From Pseudomonadota bacterium (GTDB taxonomy: Bacteria > Bdellovibrionota_C > UBA2361 > OMIW01), in contig OMIW01000177.1 in NCBI GenBank assembly GCA_900299205.1, positions 1 to 20,468 on the forward strand: 20,468 nt of DNA, written 5' to 3'. Position 1 is the first letter of the stretch, and the number at the start of each line of letters is the position of its first letter. The translations under genes were made by a program, and so were the position numbers. This document shows positions 1 to 8,485 of the stretch, in pieces. Under the pieces are notes generated by a model, which saw only the letters and a program-made list of their open reading frames with translations, was not told the DNA's origin and did not search any database.

Positions 1-1385
1 CGTCCTCCGCCAGTATCCTTTTCGCCCCCAAATGCTCCTCCAATTTCAGCGCCGGAGGTGCCTATATTCACATTCGCGATGCCGCAATCACTTCCCTCAG
101 GGGACAAAAAACTCTCCGCAGCTCTGAGCGAATTGGTGAAGATAGCTGAGCTTAACCCTTGCGGAACATCATTCTGTATCGCTATTGCCTCAGCACAATC
201 GGTGACGGGACAGAGGTAGAGGATTGGAGCAAAGGTCTCCTCTTTCATGATAGGAATGGGCCTATCAACCCGAAGTATCGTCGGTTCGACATAGAGATGA
301 GATGAGCGATCTCGGAGCCGCCTTCCCCCACAGACAACGGCTGCTCCCTGACTGATCGCCATCGATGTTGCCCTTTCATAAGCGCTCACCCCGTGCTCGG
401 AGATAAGGGGCCCCATGAGGATTCCGTCCTGACGGGGATCTCCCACCCGCACCTGCTGATACGCATGGACCAATCGTCGCTCAACCTCATCGATGATTGA
501 ACGCTCAACAAAGAGCCGACGAGTTGTCGTACATCGCTGCCCTGCAGTCCCCACCGCGCCAAACACGACACTCGGTATCACAAGACTGAGATCGGCATCA
601 CCGAGAACTATGACCGCATTGTTTCCCCCAAGCTCCAGAAGCACCTTACCGAGCCTTCGGGCGACGGTCTGTCCCACCTTTCTCCCCATCTCGACAGACC
701 CGGTTGCACTCACGAGCGCAATCCGAGAATCTGCTGACAGGCGCTCTCCGAACCGCGCATCGACATCAGAGATGAGATTAAAAAGCCCGGGAAACCCCCA
801 ACGAGCTGCAACTGAACCACATAGTTCGTTCATCGCGACGGCAGTCGCAAGACCCCGCTCCGATGGTTTCCACACGAGAGTATCTCCGCATACCGCCGCG
901 ATAAAGGCGTTCCACGCCCACACTGCGGCTGGAAAATTGAATGCAGTGATAACACCCACCACACCGAGCGGATGCCACTGCTCAAACATGCGGTGGGATC
1001 GCCGCTCGGAGTGCATAGAGAGACCGTACAGCTGTCGTGAAAGCCCGACGGCAAAATCAGCGATATCGATCGCTTCCTGAATTTCCCCCTCTCCCTCGGG
1101 AATTATTTTGCCGACCTCGGTCGTGATCAGGAGCCCCAACTCACGGCGCCGCTTCCGCAACTCATCACCAATCTCTCGGATGAGTTGTCCCCGCTCAGGA
1201 GCGGGAACCTGCCGCCACGCGAGAAACGTTTCATGCGCTCCCAACACGGCCCGTTCATACTGCTCGTCACTCGCAAGCGATATCGTCGCTATCGGCTCCC
1301 CGTCGATGGGAGAGATCGCATGATGGACCCCTCCGAGCCCCACCTCAGCACCCGACCCGATCCACACCCCTGATCGCTCCATCAT
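1..1385 (-). CDS. ALDH7-family aldehyde dehydrogenase (aminoadipate-semialdehyde / piperideine-6-carboxylate dehydrogenase type), 3' end off window
   Basis: My own minus-strand translation gives 461 residues running off the left edge. Visible ALDH landmarks are the N-terminal TAFNFP motif (Asn150), the general base Glu251 in LLELGGNN, the catalytic Cys285 in GTAGQRCTTT, and the Glu383 motif KEETFAP. The last visible residues, TSGAEIGGAFGGEKDTGGG, are the hallmark of the antiquitin (ALDH7) family, which oxidises alpha-aminoadipate semialdehyde in lysine breakdown to 2-aminoadipate, using NAD(P)+. About 40-50 C-terminal residues should lie outside. Two tandem ATG codons (1385 and 1382) compete as start; GGGAGAAGG just upstream fits either. 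It lies 150 nt downstream of fbp on the same strand. No other lysine-catabolism gene is visible, so the substrate is inferred from family only. Confidence 0.9.
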   Translation of the reverse strand, partial: MMERSGVWIGSGAEVGLGGVHHAISPIDGEPIATISLASDEQYERAVLGAHETFLAWRQVPAPERGQLIREIGDELRKRRRELGLLITTEVGKIIPEGEGEIQEAIDIADFAVGLSRQLYGLSMHSERRSHRMFEQWHPLGVVGVITAFNFPAAVWAWNAFIAAVCGDTLVWKPSERGLATAVAMNELCGSVAARWGFPGLFNLISDVDARFGERLSADSRIALVSATGSVEMGRKVGQTVARRLGKVLLELGGNNAVIVLGDADLSLVIPSVVFGAVGTAGQRCTTTRRLFVERSIIDEVERRLVHAYQQVRVGDPRQDGILMGPLISEHGVSAYERATSMAISQGAAVVCGGRRLRDRSSHLYVEPTILRVDRPIPIMKEETFAPILYLCPVTDCAEAIAIQNDVPQGLSSAIFTNSLRAAESFLSPEGSDCGIANVNIGTSGAEIGGAFGGEKDTGGG

Positions 1386-1438
1386 GTCCTTCTCCCGGCG
1401 TAACTTTTTAACCCGAAAATCTCCAACAACCTCCCACA

Positions 1439-1451
1439 ACCCCTTCGGGGT
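1439..1451. other. Small GC-rich hairpin in fbp-ALDH gap
   Basis: ACCCC-TTC-GGGGT forms a perfect 5-bp stem with a 3-nt loop, the only compact dyad I found in the 150-nt gap. On the minus strand it is not followed by a T run, so it is not a convincing intrinsic terminator. It could still be an mRNA end-stabilising hairpin or chance. Confidence 0.3.
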
Positions 1452-1535
1452 GGCGGACGAACGGCCGATGGGGGGAGACAACTACCTCTCCAGCAAAAAA
1501 ATGCAGATGTGCGCCTAGCGAGTCATAGCTGTCGT

Positions 1536-2540
1536 CTATCGTATCGATCGAAGATAATCTTCAACATCATCGACACCGCCACAAATAAATCCACTCCTTT
1601 GATGAATCGACTCGGGCATTACTGAGAGAACCGGCAGATCTCCATCAACAGCTCTTCCTCCAGCCTGCTCCATCACGAAAGCGAGCGGAATAGTCTCGTA
1701 CAAAAGACGTAATCGCCCGTTGGGATGCTTAGTGCTCCGCGGATAAAGGAATATTCCACCGCGACGAAGCGTGCGATCGAAATCCGCGACAAGCGATCCG
1801 ACATACCTTCCTGTGTAGGGTAGGCCCCGTTCGGAATCCTCTTGCTTGAACGACATAACGAAGTCCCGCGTTTTTTGGTCCCAATAAGGCCAGTTACCTT
1901 CATTAACGCTGAGAATCGACCCTCGCTGGGGCACCGACATCTGCTCCTGTGCAAGCACAAACTCACCGATGGACGGGTCAAGGGTAAAATCGTGGACACC
2001 ATCTCCCGCGCTATAGACGAAAGAGGTCTTTGCTCCGTAGACCGAGTAGCCGGCAGCAACGAGCGCCGAGCCAGGCTGGAGAAAATCGGTCGGCCCTGCC
2101 CTTCGATGCTCTTTCTTCCGCCGAAAAATGGCAAAGATCGTCCCCACCGGGATGTTCGAACCGATGTTGCTGGAACCATCAAGCGGATCAATTGCAACGA
2201 CGTACTTAGCCTCATCGCTCCACTCGCTGGTCACTTCTGCATCATTTCGCTCCTCAGACACGATCGAACCGAAATGACCCGAAGACTGCAATATGTCGAA
2301 TAGCACTCGATCCGCCTCATCATCGAGAAACGCTATCTTGTCGTTACTCGAATTAATCCGTGAGCTGTATCCATGGACTCCCCGGATACCCGCCGTTGCA
2401 ACCATCTGGCTTATAATCTTAACCCCAAGACTAATGGACGCGAGGAGCTGAGTTAATTCACCTGTCGATTCGGGATTAGTTCGCTCTCGCTCCCGAAGAA
2501 ACCGCTGCAATGTCCAGGTTGGAATCATAAACTTTTCCAT
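1536..2540 (-). CDS. fbp: Class I fructose-1,6-bisphosphatase
   Basis: 334 residues, the normal length for FBPase class I, which hydrolyses fructose 1,6-bisphosphate to fructose 6-phosphate in gluconeogenesis (cytoplasm, Mg-dependent). The metal-binding block DPLDGSSNI is at 118-126, the upstream acidic pair SEE is at 95-98, and sugar-phosphate binding segments are seen as YVGSLVADFDRTL (246-258), GGIFLYP and GRLRLLYE (275-282). The C-terminal IHQRSGF motif is present. The ATG at 2540 is supported by GGGAGAAG ending about 4 nt upstream. The gene follows the ntrY-like kinase by 159 nt on the same strand. The kinase might be co-transcribed with it, but I see no clear terminator or strong promoter in that gap. 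No broken motif was seen. Confidence 0.96.
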   Translation of the reverse strand: MEKFMIPTWTLQRFLRERERTNPESTGELTQLLASISLGVKIISQMVATAGIRGVHGYSSRINSSNDKIAFLDDEADRVLFDILQSSGHFGSIVSEERNDAEVTSEWSDEAKYVVAIDPLDGSSNIGSNIPVGTIFAIFRRKKEHRRAGPTDFLQPGSALVAAGYSVYGAKTSFVYSAGDGVHDFTLDPSIGEFVLAQEQMSVPQRGSILSVNEGNWPYWDQKTRDFVMSFKQEDSERGLPYTGRYVGSLVADFDRTLRRGGIFLYPRSTKHPNGRLRLLYETIPLAFVMEQAGGRAVDGDLPVLSVMPESIHQRSGFICGGVDDVEDYLRSIR

Positions 2541-2699
2541 GGTCTTCTCCCTTTTTTCGGGTGCAATCGGCTTTTAGCATCCGTACACCTCTCCGTTGGA
2601 CCGCAACCAAAGGGCGGAGCGTTCTAGTCGAGTTGTACAGCAATAACATTCTGAATGAGATAGCTGCCCTTCACCAGATGAGGAATACCCCTCGGATTA

Positions 2700-4955
2700 T
2701 CAGGAAGCAGCCTCATCGGTATCTTTGCTATTTCCAAAGGGACGCTGAGTTACTGACATCTTTTGATGAATCGGCAGCTCGACGACGAATCTCGCCCCTC
2801 GAGGCGTATTATCGTTGACACTCACCCTCCCGTGATGGTCTGAAACTGCAGAACTGACGATTGCCAATCCCAGGCCAGTGCCCCCCTTTTTTGTGGTATA
2901 ATAAGGGTTGAATATCCTGGTTTTATCTCCCTGAGCAATTCCAGGACCATTATCTGAAACTTCGATAACACACCCGTATCGACGCTTATCGTAGCGGGTT
3001 TTTATCACTATTTTTGGGCTTTTAATTGCTGCATCCCTGAGAGCAGAGACCGCATTGTCGATAAGATTAATAAGAATGCGTCGAACCTGCTCCGGGTCGC
3101 ACACAACACGAGGGAGTTTGTTGTCGGGAATAAATTGAAGGGTGATGGCGGGAGAATCATCGGTGTACCCCAATATCACCTCACCAAGCACCTGATTAAG
3201 ATCCGATTCGCGAAACTCAGCGGTCGGCATTCGGGCAAAATTGGAAAACTCATTAGCCAATCGCTTTATTGAATCAACATGTTCGACGATGGTCAAGGTA
3301 AGATCGCGCACGAGGTCATCAAGTTCAGAATCTGCGAAGAGTCGCTGTAACCGCTGAGCAGATAGCTGCAAAGGTGTAAGCGGATTTTTAATCTCATGCG
3401 CGATCCGACGAGCAACCTCTCGCCACGCTAAGGTCGCCTGCGCGATTGAGAGCTCAGTAATGTCATCAAGCAGTACCACCGCTGCCTCGTGAGTCCCGTG
3501 AGGGCTGGTAATCTTACCGACTGTGCAGACTACACGAAGCTCCCTCTCCCTATTTTGCACGAGTAACTCTGCATCGGTCGAAACCCGCTCTGTGCTCCGC
3601 TCAACATCCGACAGCATCCCACCGACAACTGGAGCAAGACGCTCATCGAGTAGCCCCTCAAGTAAGGCTCCTTCCGTAATCGGCCGTCCGAGGATGCGTC
3701 CAGCATAGCTGTTGCTCGATATTATACGGCGAGCAGGATCAACGATGAGTACCCCCACCGCAAGATTCGAGATAATGGTCTCTGTTAATATTCGTCTGCG
3801 CTCAGCCTCATCCCGTGAACTTCGCAGGTCCAGCATCATCTTGTTGAAAGATTCAACAAGATATCCCAATTCATCATCCCCCGAGCGAGCAAGCAGCGTT
3901 CCGTAATCCCCTCGCGCCACTCGCTGCATCCCTCGGGCGAGCTGCTCAATCGGCATAGCGAGCTGTTTAGATATGTAAAAAGCCATCCAGAAGGCCGCGA
4001 ATAGGATCATCGCCGTGATAAGGCTGAAGGTCAGTCCATGACTGGAACGTAACGGCGTCTGCATCATCTTGAGCTGCTCATACGAGCGGTACGAGTCAAT
4101 CAGCGTCCCTATCGCCTCAGCGATCTCAGGAGAAAGTCTCATTGAAACAATGAGTGCCCCCTGACCTCCGGATGGAATGGTGATAGGCCCGTATGTTCGG
4201 GCGAATTTGCTTCCGATCTCCTCTTCAAATAGGGTCGTCGTATTGCCTTGGATGGCTTCAGAGATTGCTCCCTTGTCGAGAGGAGGCTCACGGAATGGCC
4301 CCAGACCCGCGGCTGGGTTGGAGACCTCAACTATAGGGCTAACACCCCCTTTCTCTCCTTCAGCAATAACCGTAAGACTAAAAAGCTCCATCTCAGTGCG
4401 CAGCCTTCCCAATCTTCGCTTGAGAGCGTCGGTAGTTTGGAGTTTATTTGCATGAACTCGGATATTTCCCACTATCTCTCGAAAATCTCGCTCCGTTTCT
4501 CGCTTTTGGAGACGGTAATGGTGTTGAGCTATCGAGAGCGCAGCCTGCTTGGATCCATCCATCTGAGCACTCAACCACCCGTTCATTGCCCGATTCAGGA
4601 AGTCGTTCGCAAGCCAAAAGATAAGGCAAACAGGGATAAGGGTCAGACCAACGAAAGCGACAACGAGCCGGGTGCGAAGCCGCGAGCCCAGAAGGTCCCG
4701 TTTCCGATCAAAGACCAGCTTAACGCAGCTCCGCCCCACAAGAAAAACAAGGAGGAGCAGCAGGATGATGTTGATGTTAATGAGGAAGAATACGAAGAGC
4801 CCGCCGCCAACCCCCGCGTACTCATCGACCGAGGAGCGGCGAACCCAGGTGGCAACGATAGCCGCGATGAGGACAACACCCGCCGATACCGATCGACTGT
4901 GGTACCGGAGAAAGGCCCAGCTCTGCATCCACCATTGAGGTCTGATCGATGCCAC
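2700..4955 (-). CDS. NtrY-like membrane sensor histidine kinase (HAMP-PAS-HisKA-HATPase)
   Basis: 751 residues. Hydrophobic segments at about 23-38, 51-74 and 96-117 are followed by a probable extracytoplasmic region (about 118-305) and a fourth membrane helix at 309-328. Next come a HAMP linker (about 330-383), a PAS domain (about 388-500), HisKA with the phospho-acceptor His520 in RRIAHEIKNPLTPLQ, the N box around Asn634, the G1 box DNGPG (668-672), and the G2 box GTGLGLAI (692-699). This layout matches NtrY-type kinases, which autophosphorylate and signal to an NtrX-class sigma54 activator. The start is GTG: GAGG lies 8 nt upstream, and the nearby ATG at about 4961 is in another frame. It lies 27 nt after the DUF4390 gene. 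The expected ntrX is not downstream; fbp is. The signal sensed cannot be read from sequence. Confidence 0.92.
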   Translation of the reverse strand: MASIRPQWWMQSWAFLRYHSRSVSAGVVLIAAIVATWVRRSSVDEYAGVGGGLFVFFLININIILLLLLVFLVGRSCVKLVFDRKRDLLGSRLRTRLVVAFVGLTLIPVCLIFWLANDFLNRAMNGWLSAQMDGSKQAALSIAQHHYRLQKRETERDFREIVGNIRVHANKLQTTDALKRRLGRLRTEMELFSLTVIAEGEKGGVSPIVEVSNPAAGLGPFREPPLDKGAISEAIQGNTTTLFEEEIGSKFARTYGPITIPSGGQGALIVSMRLSPEIAEAIGTLIDSYRSYEQLKMMQTPLRSSHGLTFSLITAMILFAAFWMAFYISKQLAMPIEQLARGMQRVARGDYGTLLARSGDDELGYLVESFNKMMLDLRSSRDEAERRRILTETIISNLAVGVLIVDPARRIISSNSYAGRILGRPITEGALLEGLLDERLAPVVGGMLSDVERSTERVSTDAELLVQNRERELRVVCTVGKITSPHGTHEAAVVLLDDITELSIAQATLAWREVARRIAHEIKNPLTPLQLSAQRLQRLFADSELDDLVRDLTLTIVEHVDSIKRLANEFSNFARMPTAEFRESDLNQVLGEVILGYTDDSPAITLQFIPDNKLPRVVCDPEQVRRILINLIDNAVSALRDAAIKSPKIVIKTRYDKRRYGCVIEVSDNGPGIAQGDKTRIFNPYYTTKKGGTGLGLAIVSSAVSDHHGRVSVNDNTPRGARFVVELPIHQKMSVTQRPFGNSKDTDEAAS

Positions 4956-4982
4956 GGCAATAACCTCGCATTACTTCGGCGA

Positions 4983-5564
4983 CTACTTCTCCACCTTTTT
5001 GTCGTCTGTCTCTGATGAGCTTTCGACCTTTCTCTCTCGCCACCCCGAATCGAAACCATCCCGCTTTACAAGCCCGAAGGTTAATCCCTCAGTAACCCGG
5101 TCAAGGGTCCTATCTCGCTCCTCTTTACATGCGACGACGGCTCGGGCGCGGAGATAGCGACGCTCGCTTGAGAGAAGCTTTTCTTTATTATGCGCCAAGG
5201 TTGTGTATAAAAATGGATTACTGACACTCGCCTCGTTGAGACCATCTTCTGCCGACATAAACCGGGCTACGGTGCCCTCGAGGCCATCACCGAAACGATC
5301 TCGCCTCACTATGAAAACATCACTAACGGGCTCATACCGAAGCGACGCTATCTCCTTGCGCTCACCTCCGCACGAGTCGAACCAGAATGACCGCTTGCGG
5401 CACAGCTCAGTCTCAAATTGAAATTGCAACTCAAGCCCGGCCTCGACACAGCGAACCATGGCCTCATCACGACCCATCACAACGGAGCGAGTCCCAACGT
5501 CGTTCAATTGGATGACGAGGTGTGGCGCGATGGTCATTAAAGCTGAGAGTAGGGGTGGGGCCAT
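4983..5564 (-). CDS. DUF4390 domain protein
   Basis: 193 residues, close to the usual DUF4390 size of about 190. Features resembling that family are a beta-rich first half (AGLELQFQFE, then an aromatic SFWFD stretch), the LRYEPVSDVFIV segment typical of its core, a middle alpha region, and a final GFDSGW-like motif near residue 170, after which the tail is charged and low in complexity. Function is unknown in the family. DUF4390 genes are known to sit directly before ntrY-like kinases in several proteobacteria, which is exactly the position here, so an accessory role in the same signalling pathway is inferred. An in-frame TGA just upstream makes ATG 5564 the first possible canonical start; GAGGAG lies 11 nt before it. 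I see no convincing signal peptide, although relatives are often predicted to be exported. Confidence 0.72.
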   Translation of the reverse strand: MAPPLLSALMTIAPHLVIQLNDVGTRSVVMGRDEAMVRCVEAGLELQFQFETELCRKRSFWFDSCGGERKEIASLRYEPVSDVFIVRRDRFGDGLEGTVARFMSAEDGLNEASVSNPFLYTTLAHNKEKLLSSERRYLRARAVVACKEERDRTLDRVTEGLTFGLVKRDGFDSGWRERKVESSSETDDKKVEK

Positions 5565-5656
5565 AGGTACTCAATCTCCTCGAATATGGTGAGATCCTCA
5601 TCAGGATGTATGGCGAATAAAGCGAAATTTGTCGCCTCTCTTCTCCGGACCTGTCG

Positions 5657-6784
5657 TCACTCATCCCTTCCATCATCAAAACCGACCACCCCAGAGCCCA
5701 ATTCCGGTAGATCAAAAAAACTCATGGGCTCACTGATCTGTTCAGCTCGGACGGGTGGACGCCTCCCAAGATGCCGATAGGCTAGATCAGTTGCTTCTCT
5801 CCCCCGACGGGTGCGAGCAATGAATCCCTCCTGCACGAGATAGGGCTCATAGACATCTTCCAGCGTATCTCTATCTTCCCCCAAGGCAGCCGCGATGGAT
5901 TCAAGACCAACAGGACCTCCCCCATAGCGTTCAATGATGATGCTGAGTATAGACCGATCCATCGCATCTAGTCCCGAACTATCTACGGCTAGCCGATCCA
6001 TCGCCACCCCGACTATCTCCGGGGAGATGGTACCATCTCCACACTCCTGGGCGTAGTCCCGAGCTCGTTTCAGCAATCTGTTGGCTATACGCGGAGTGCC
6101 CCTTGCTCGCCGGCCTAGCTCAAGCGAGGCATCGTGCTCAATCGGAACCTTGAGAACCGTCGCTGAGTTGCGCACGATCTCCGCCAGTTCATCGGGCCGG
6201 TAGAAGTTAAGCCGAAACGCCATCCCGAACCGATCTCGCAAGGGCGAGGTGAGCAGTCCGGTTCGGGTCGTAGCCGCCACGAGAGTAAACGGCTTGAGAT
6301 CCACCTTCACCGAGCGAGCAGCTGGTCCCTGACCGATAACGATATCGAGCTGAAAATCCTCCATCGCGGGATAGAGCACCTCCTCGATCATCCGAGGAAT
6401 GCGATGAATTTCGTCAATGAAGAGCACATCATGGGGCTCAAGGCTCGTGAGAATGGCCGCGAGATCGCCCGCCCGTTCGATAACGGGACCGGAGGTCGAT
6501 TTGAAACCGACACCGAGCTCACTTGCGAGAATCCGGGCGAGCGAGGTCTTTCCAAGACCTGGTGGGCCGTGCAAAAGAACGTGGTCGAGCGACTCTCCTC
6601 GCCGTCGCGCGGCCTGGCAGGCGATGAGAAGGTTCTCTTTAACATCGCGCTGGCCAATATATGAATCGAAGCCTGAAGGTCGAAGAGAAACAAGCAGGGG
6701 CTCATCAGAAGAGGAAGTCCCTCCACGGATGGTCGACCATACCTCAACGTCCTCCGCGTCATCACGGGGCCCGACTCGTTTCAT
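5657..6784 (-). CDS. ruvB: Holliday junction branch migration ATPase RuvB
   Basis: 375 residues from the chosen start. RuvB is the hexameric AAA+ motor that, with RuvA, drives branch migration of Holliday junctions in recombination and repair. Walker A GPPGLGKT is at 73-80, Walker B LFIDEIHR at 121-128, a sensor region ATTRTG at about 171-176, an arginine-finger region SPLRDRFG at 180-187, and the winged-helix C-terminal domain with [18 protein letters not shown] at about 313-329. ATG 6784 is preferred over an in-frame start at 6841, because GGGGAG sits 5 nt upstream and the extra 19 residues are hydrophobic and unlike RuvB. A roughly 30-residue acidic tail follows the usual end of the family. 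It lies 82 nt after ruvA and 92 nt before the DUF4390 gene. Confidence 0.97.
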   Translation of the reverse strand: MKRVGPRDDAEDVEVWSTIRGGTSSSDEPLLVSLRPSGFDSYIGQRDVKENLLIACQAARRRGESLDHVLLHGPPGLGKTSLARILASELGVGFKSTSGPVIERAGDLAAILTSLEPHDVLFIDEIHRIPRMIEEVLYPAMEDFQLDIVIGQGPAARSVKVDLKPFTLVAATTRTGLLTSPLRDRFGMAFRLNFYRPDELAEIVRNSATVLKVPIEHDASLELGRRARGTPRIANRLLKRARDYAQECGDGTISPEIVGVAMDRLAVDSSGLDAMDRSILSIIIERYGGGPVGLESIAAALGEDRDTLEDVYEPYLVQEGFIARTRRGREATDLAYRHLGRRPPVRAEQISEPMSFFDLPELGSGVVGFDDGRDE

Positions 6785-6789
6785 AAAAA

Positions 6790-6795
6790 CTCCCC
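6790..6795 (-). promoter_or_regulatory. Ribosome binding site fixing the ruvB start
   Basis: Minus-strand GGGGAG with a 5-nt TTTTT spacer to ATG 6784. It argues against the longer reading from 6841. Confidence 0.75.
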
Positions 6796-6866
6796 AAATA
6801 AGCGAGCCTGAGACCGCACATGGAATCGCGAATAGAGGCATCCACCATCTATCGGCAGACTAGTCC

Positions 6867-7463
6867 CTAAAAATGCCGGAGCGCCTCTCGAACGAGCTCA
6901 CCTGACTCAGCGACCCCACCCCGCTGTTCTCCGACCTGACGGACGACACGCTCCACATCGCGACGCGGAAATCCGAGAGCGACGAGCGCATCGACCGCAT
7001 CTTGTACAACCCCCCCCACCTGCGCTCCGCCATCTTTTCCGTGGGCCTGCACCTCAGCAACAAATTCGTTGACCCGATCCTTGAGCTCGAGGACTATCCG
7101 CTCAGCGGTCTTTTTGCCGATCCCCCGCGTACCCTGAAGCGTCGCCACATCTTGCGAGCCTATCGACCGAAGGAGCTCTATTTTGTCGATCGCAGAGATT
7201 ATATCGAGGGCCGTTTTCGGACCAACCCCTTTCACCTTGAGGAGCAAAAGAAATACCTGACGCTCAAGCGCATCGGCGAACCCAAAGAGCCTCAGAGCAT
7301 CTTCGCGAACCTCGGTATAGACGGGAATCTTGTTCTTCTCCCCCACGACGAGCCCACTGCGAGCGCCGCGGGTGCACAAGACTTCGTAACCCACACCAGC
7401 AACATCGACAAAGGCGGTCGAGCCCACGAGCTCCGCTATCGTGCCTGCGAGAAATGCTATCAT
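6867..7463 (-). CDS. ruvA: Holliday junction DNA-binding subunit RuvA
   Basis: 198 residues, the normal RuvA length. RuvA binds four-way junctions as a tetramer and loads RuvB. The N-terminal OB-fold domain (1-62) contains the family VAGVGYEV segment. Two helix-hairpin-helix motifs follow, VKGVGPKTAL (77-86) and TRGIGKKTAER (112-122). The flexible linker (about 138-150) leads to domain III (about 152-198) that contacts RuvB. It starts 42 nt after the yebC stop, leaving no room for ruvC, which is commonly found there. No good Shine-Dalgarno precedes ATG 7463, so translation may depend on coupling to yebC or on an unseen feature. Product call is secure; the start is slightly less so. Confidence 0.96.
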   Translation of the reverse strand: MIAFLAGTIAELVGSTAFVDVAGVGYEVLCTRGARSGLVVGEKNKIPVYTEVREDALRLFGFADALERQVFLLLLKVKGVGPKTALDIISAIDKIELLRSIGSQDVATLQGTRGIGKKTAERIVLELKDRVNEFVAEVQAHGKDGGAQVGGVVQDAVDALVALGFPRRDVERVVRQVGEQRGGVAESGELVREALRHF

Positions 7464-7505
7464 ATTGAGCCAGACAGGAGACTATATTATCAGCGATCAG
7501 TGCGA

Positions 7506-8249
7506 TCACGATGACAATCGACTGAGCTCAGACTCATCGATATCGAAATTGGCATACACATTTTGAACGTCATCGAGGTCATCGAGCGCTTCGAGCAACT
7601 TGAGCAACGTCTCGGCATCTTTGCCCGTCACCGGGATTGAGGTCGACGCCACTGGTGCGAGCGACGCCTCCGCATCTTCAATACGGGCCTGAACCGCCGA
7701 TCGAACTGGATCAAAACTCTTCAGATCGGTCTGCACCAGCCATCTATCCCCTTCATCGACGAGATCATCTGCCCCCGCCTCGAGGGCAAGCGCCATCAGA
7801 TCGTCCTCGGCGATCTTGTCCTTTGGGACCGCGACGGATCCCCTTTCAGTAAAAAGATATGCAACGGCGTTTGCGCCCGCCATGCTTCCCCCGTGTCGGG
7901 AAAGGATACTCCGAAGTTCGCCGACAGTGCGATTCCGATTATCGGTAAGGGTTTTCACCAAAATCCCAACCCCACCCGGCCCGTACGCCTCGTACACCAC
8001 GTCCTCGTAATCGGCACCGTCAAGCTGGCCCGAACCGCGCTTTATCGCGCGATCGATGTTATCGCTCGGGACACTCACACTCCGCGCCGCCTGAACCGCC
8101 GTCCGCAATCGGGCGTTCCCCTCAATCGGCCCCCCAAGCTTCGCCGCAACCTGAATTTCGCGAAGTAATCGGGTGAAAACCTTACCCCGTTTCGCATCGG
8201 TCGCAGCCTTCTTCCGCTTAATCGTCGCCCACTTCGAATGTCCTGACAT
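7506..8249 (-). CDS. yebC: YebC/PmpR/TACO1 family protein
   Basis: 247 residues, the standard size. The N-terminal MSGHSKWATIKRKK block is near-diagnostic, followed by the conserved KRGKVFTRLLREI and AKLGG segments, then the NIDRAIKRGSG and YEAYGPGGVG motifs. Family members have been described as DNA-binding regulators and, more recently, as ribosome-acting factors that help translation of difficult sequences; the sequence here does not decide between these. In many proteobacteria yebC leads the ruv operon, which fits its position as first gene before ruvA and ruvB. A promoter candidate with a long dyad lies 44-86 nt upstream. The bases before ATG 8249 read GGGGTTAGGTC, giving only a weak ribosome site. 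Confidence 0.95.
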   Translation of the reverse strand: MSGHSKWATIKRKKAATDAKRGKVFTRLLREIQVAAKLGGPIEGNARLRTAVQAARSVSVPSDNIDRAIKRGSGQLDGADYEDVVYEAYGPGGVGILVKTLTDNRNRTVGELRSILSRHGGSMAGANAVAYLFTERGSVAVPKDKIAEDDLMALALEAGADDLVDEGDRWLVQTDLKSFDPVRSAVQARIEDAEASLAPVASTSIPVTGKDAETLLKLLEALDDLDDVQNVYANFDIDESELSRLSS

Positions 8250-8291
8250 GACCTAACCCCATTCCCTAACGCCGCCAACATGTAAGAGAAA

Positions 8292-8335
8292 AACGGTATC
8301 TTGCTCTCCCGCTACTGTCAACGGGAGTTACCGTT
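8292..8335. promoter_or_regulatory. Two-part dyad overlapping the yebC promoter
   Basis: AACGGTA (8292-8298) is the exact inverse of TACCGTT (8329-8335), and inside it CTCCCG (8306-8311) is the exact inverse of CGGGAG (8322-8327). The dyad covers the whole candidate yebC promoter. It could be an operator for a dimeric regulator. On the minus strand the structure is followed by TTTTTCTCTT, so if transcription begins further upstream it could instead act as an intrinsic terminator or attenuator. The pairing is direct observation; the role is inferred. Confidence 0.5.
8293..8321 (-). promoter_or_regulatory. Sigma70-like promoter for yebC-ruvAB
   Basis: The minus strand reads TTGACA (8321-8316), a 17-nt spacer, then TACCGT (8298-8293). 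The -35 box is perfect, and the -10 keeps the three most conserved positions (TA...T). The predicted transcription start is near 8286, giving a short leader of about 37 nt before ATG 8249. Confidence 0.55.
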
Positions 8336-8382
8336 CGCACCCAGGATCTCCTCCCCGAGATGCTCCTCCCTCGTCAGTCCAT

Positions 8383-8396
8383 CCCCTGAATAGGGG
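8383..8396. other. Small hairpin between yebC and the flavoprotein gene
   Basis: CCCCT-GAAT-AGGGG, a perfect 5-bp stem with a tetraloop, lies midway in the divergent gap. It has no T run on either side. It may be a regulator site or chance. Confidence 0.3.
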
Positions 8397-8485
8397 TAAT
8401 AAAGGCACGTTCCTCGTTCGGCCTCTCTGTTTGGGCTTCGATATTCCGACGAATTAGCAGTATCCTCAGGAGGTTCCTTCGTTCT

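Noticed and set aside
493-1080. 195-codon plus-strand frame opposite the aldehyde dehydrogenase
   Set aside because: The minus strand is clearly coding with intact ALDH motifs; the plus-strand peptide is Arg/Ser/Thr-rich and unlike a protein family.
4248-5015. 255-codon plus-strand frame opposite the ntrY-like kinase
   Set aside because: Antisense shadow of a well supported kinase gene; composition is charged and low in hydrophobic order, with no domain.
5540-5656. About 40 open codons in frame after the ruvB TGA, ending in WPHPYSQL and overlapping the DUF4390 start
   Set aside because: Peptide looks protein-like but has no start codon of its own, and 40 open codons are not rare by chance; stop readthrough has no support.
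6785-6841. Longer RuvB starting at 6841
   Set aside because: Extra residues are hydrophobic and not RuvB-like, and the GGGGAG site fits ATG 6784.
7470-7505. AT-rich GATAATATAG before ruvA as an internal promoter
   Set aside because: The nearest TTGTCA is at poor spacing (19 or 22 nt); not strong enough to report.
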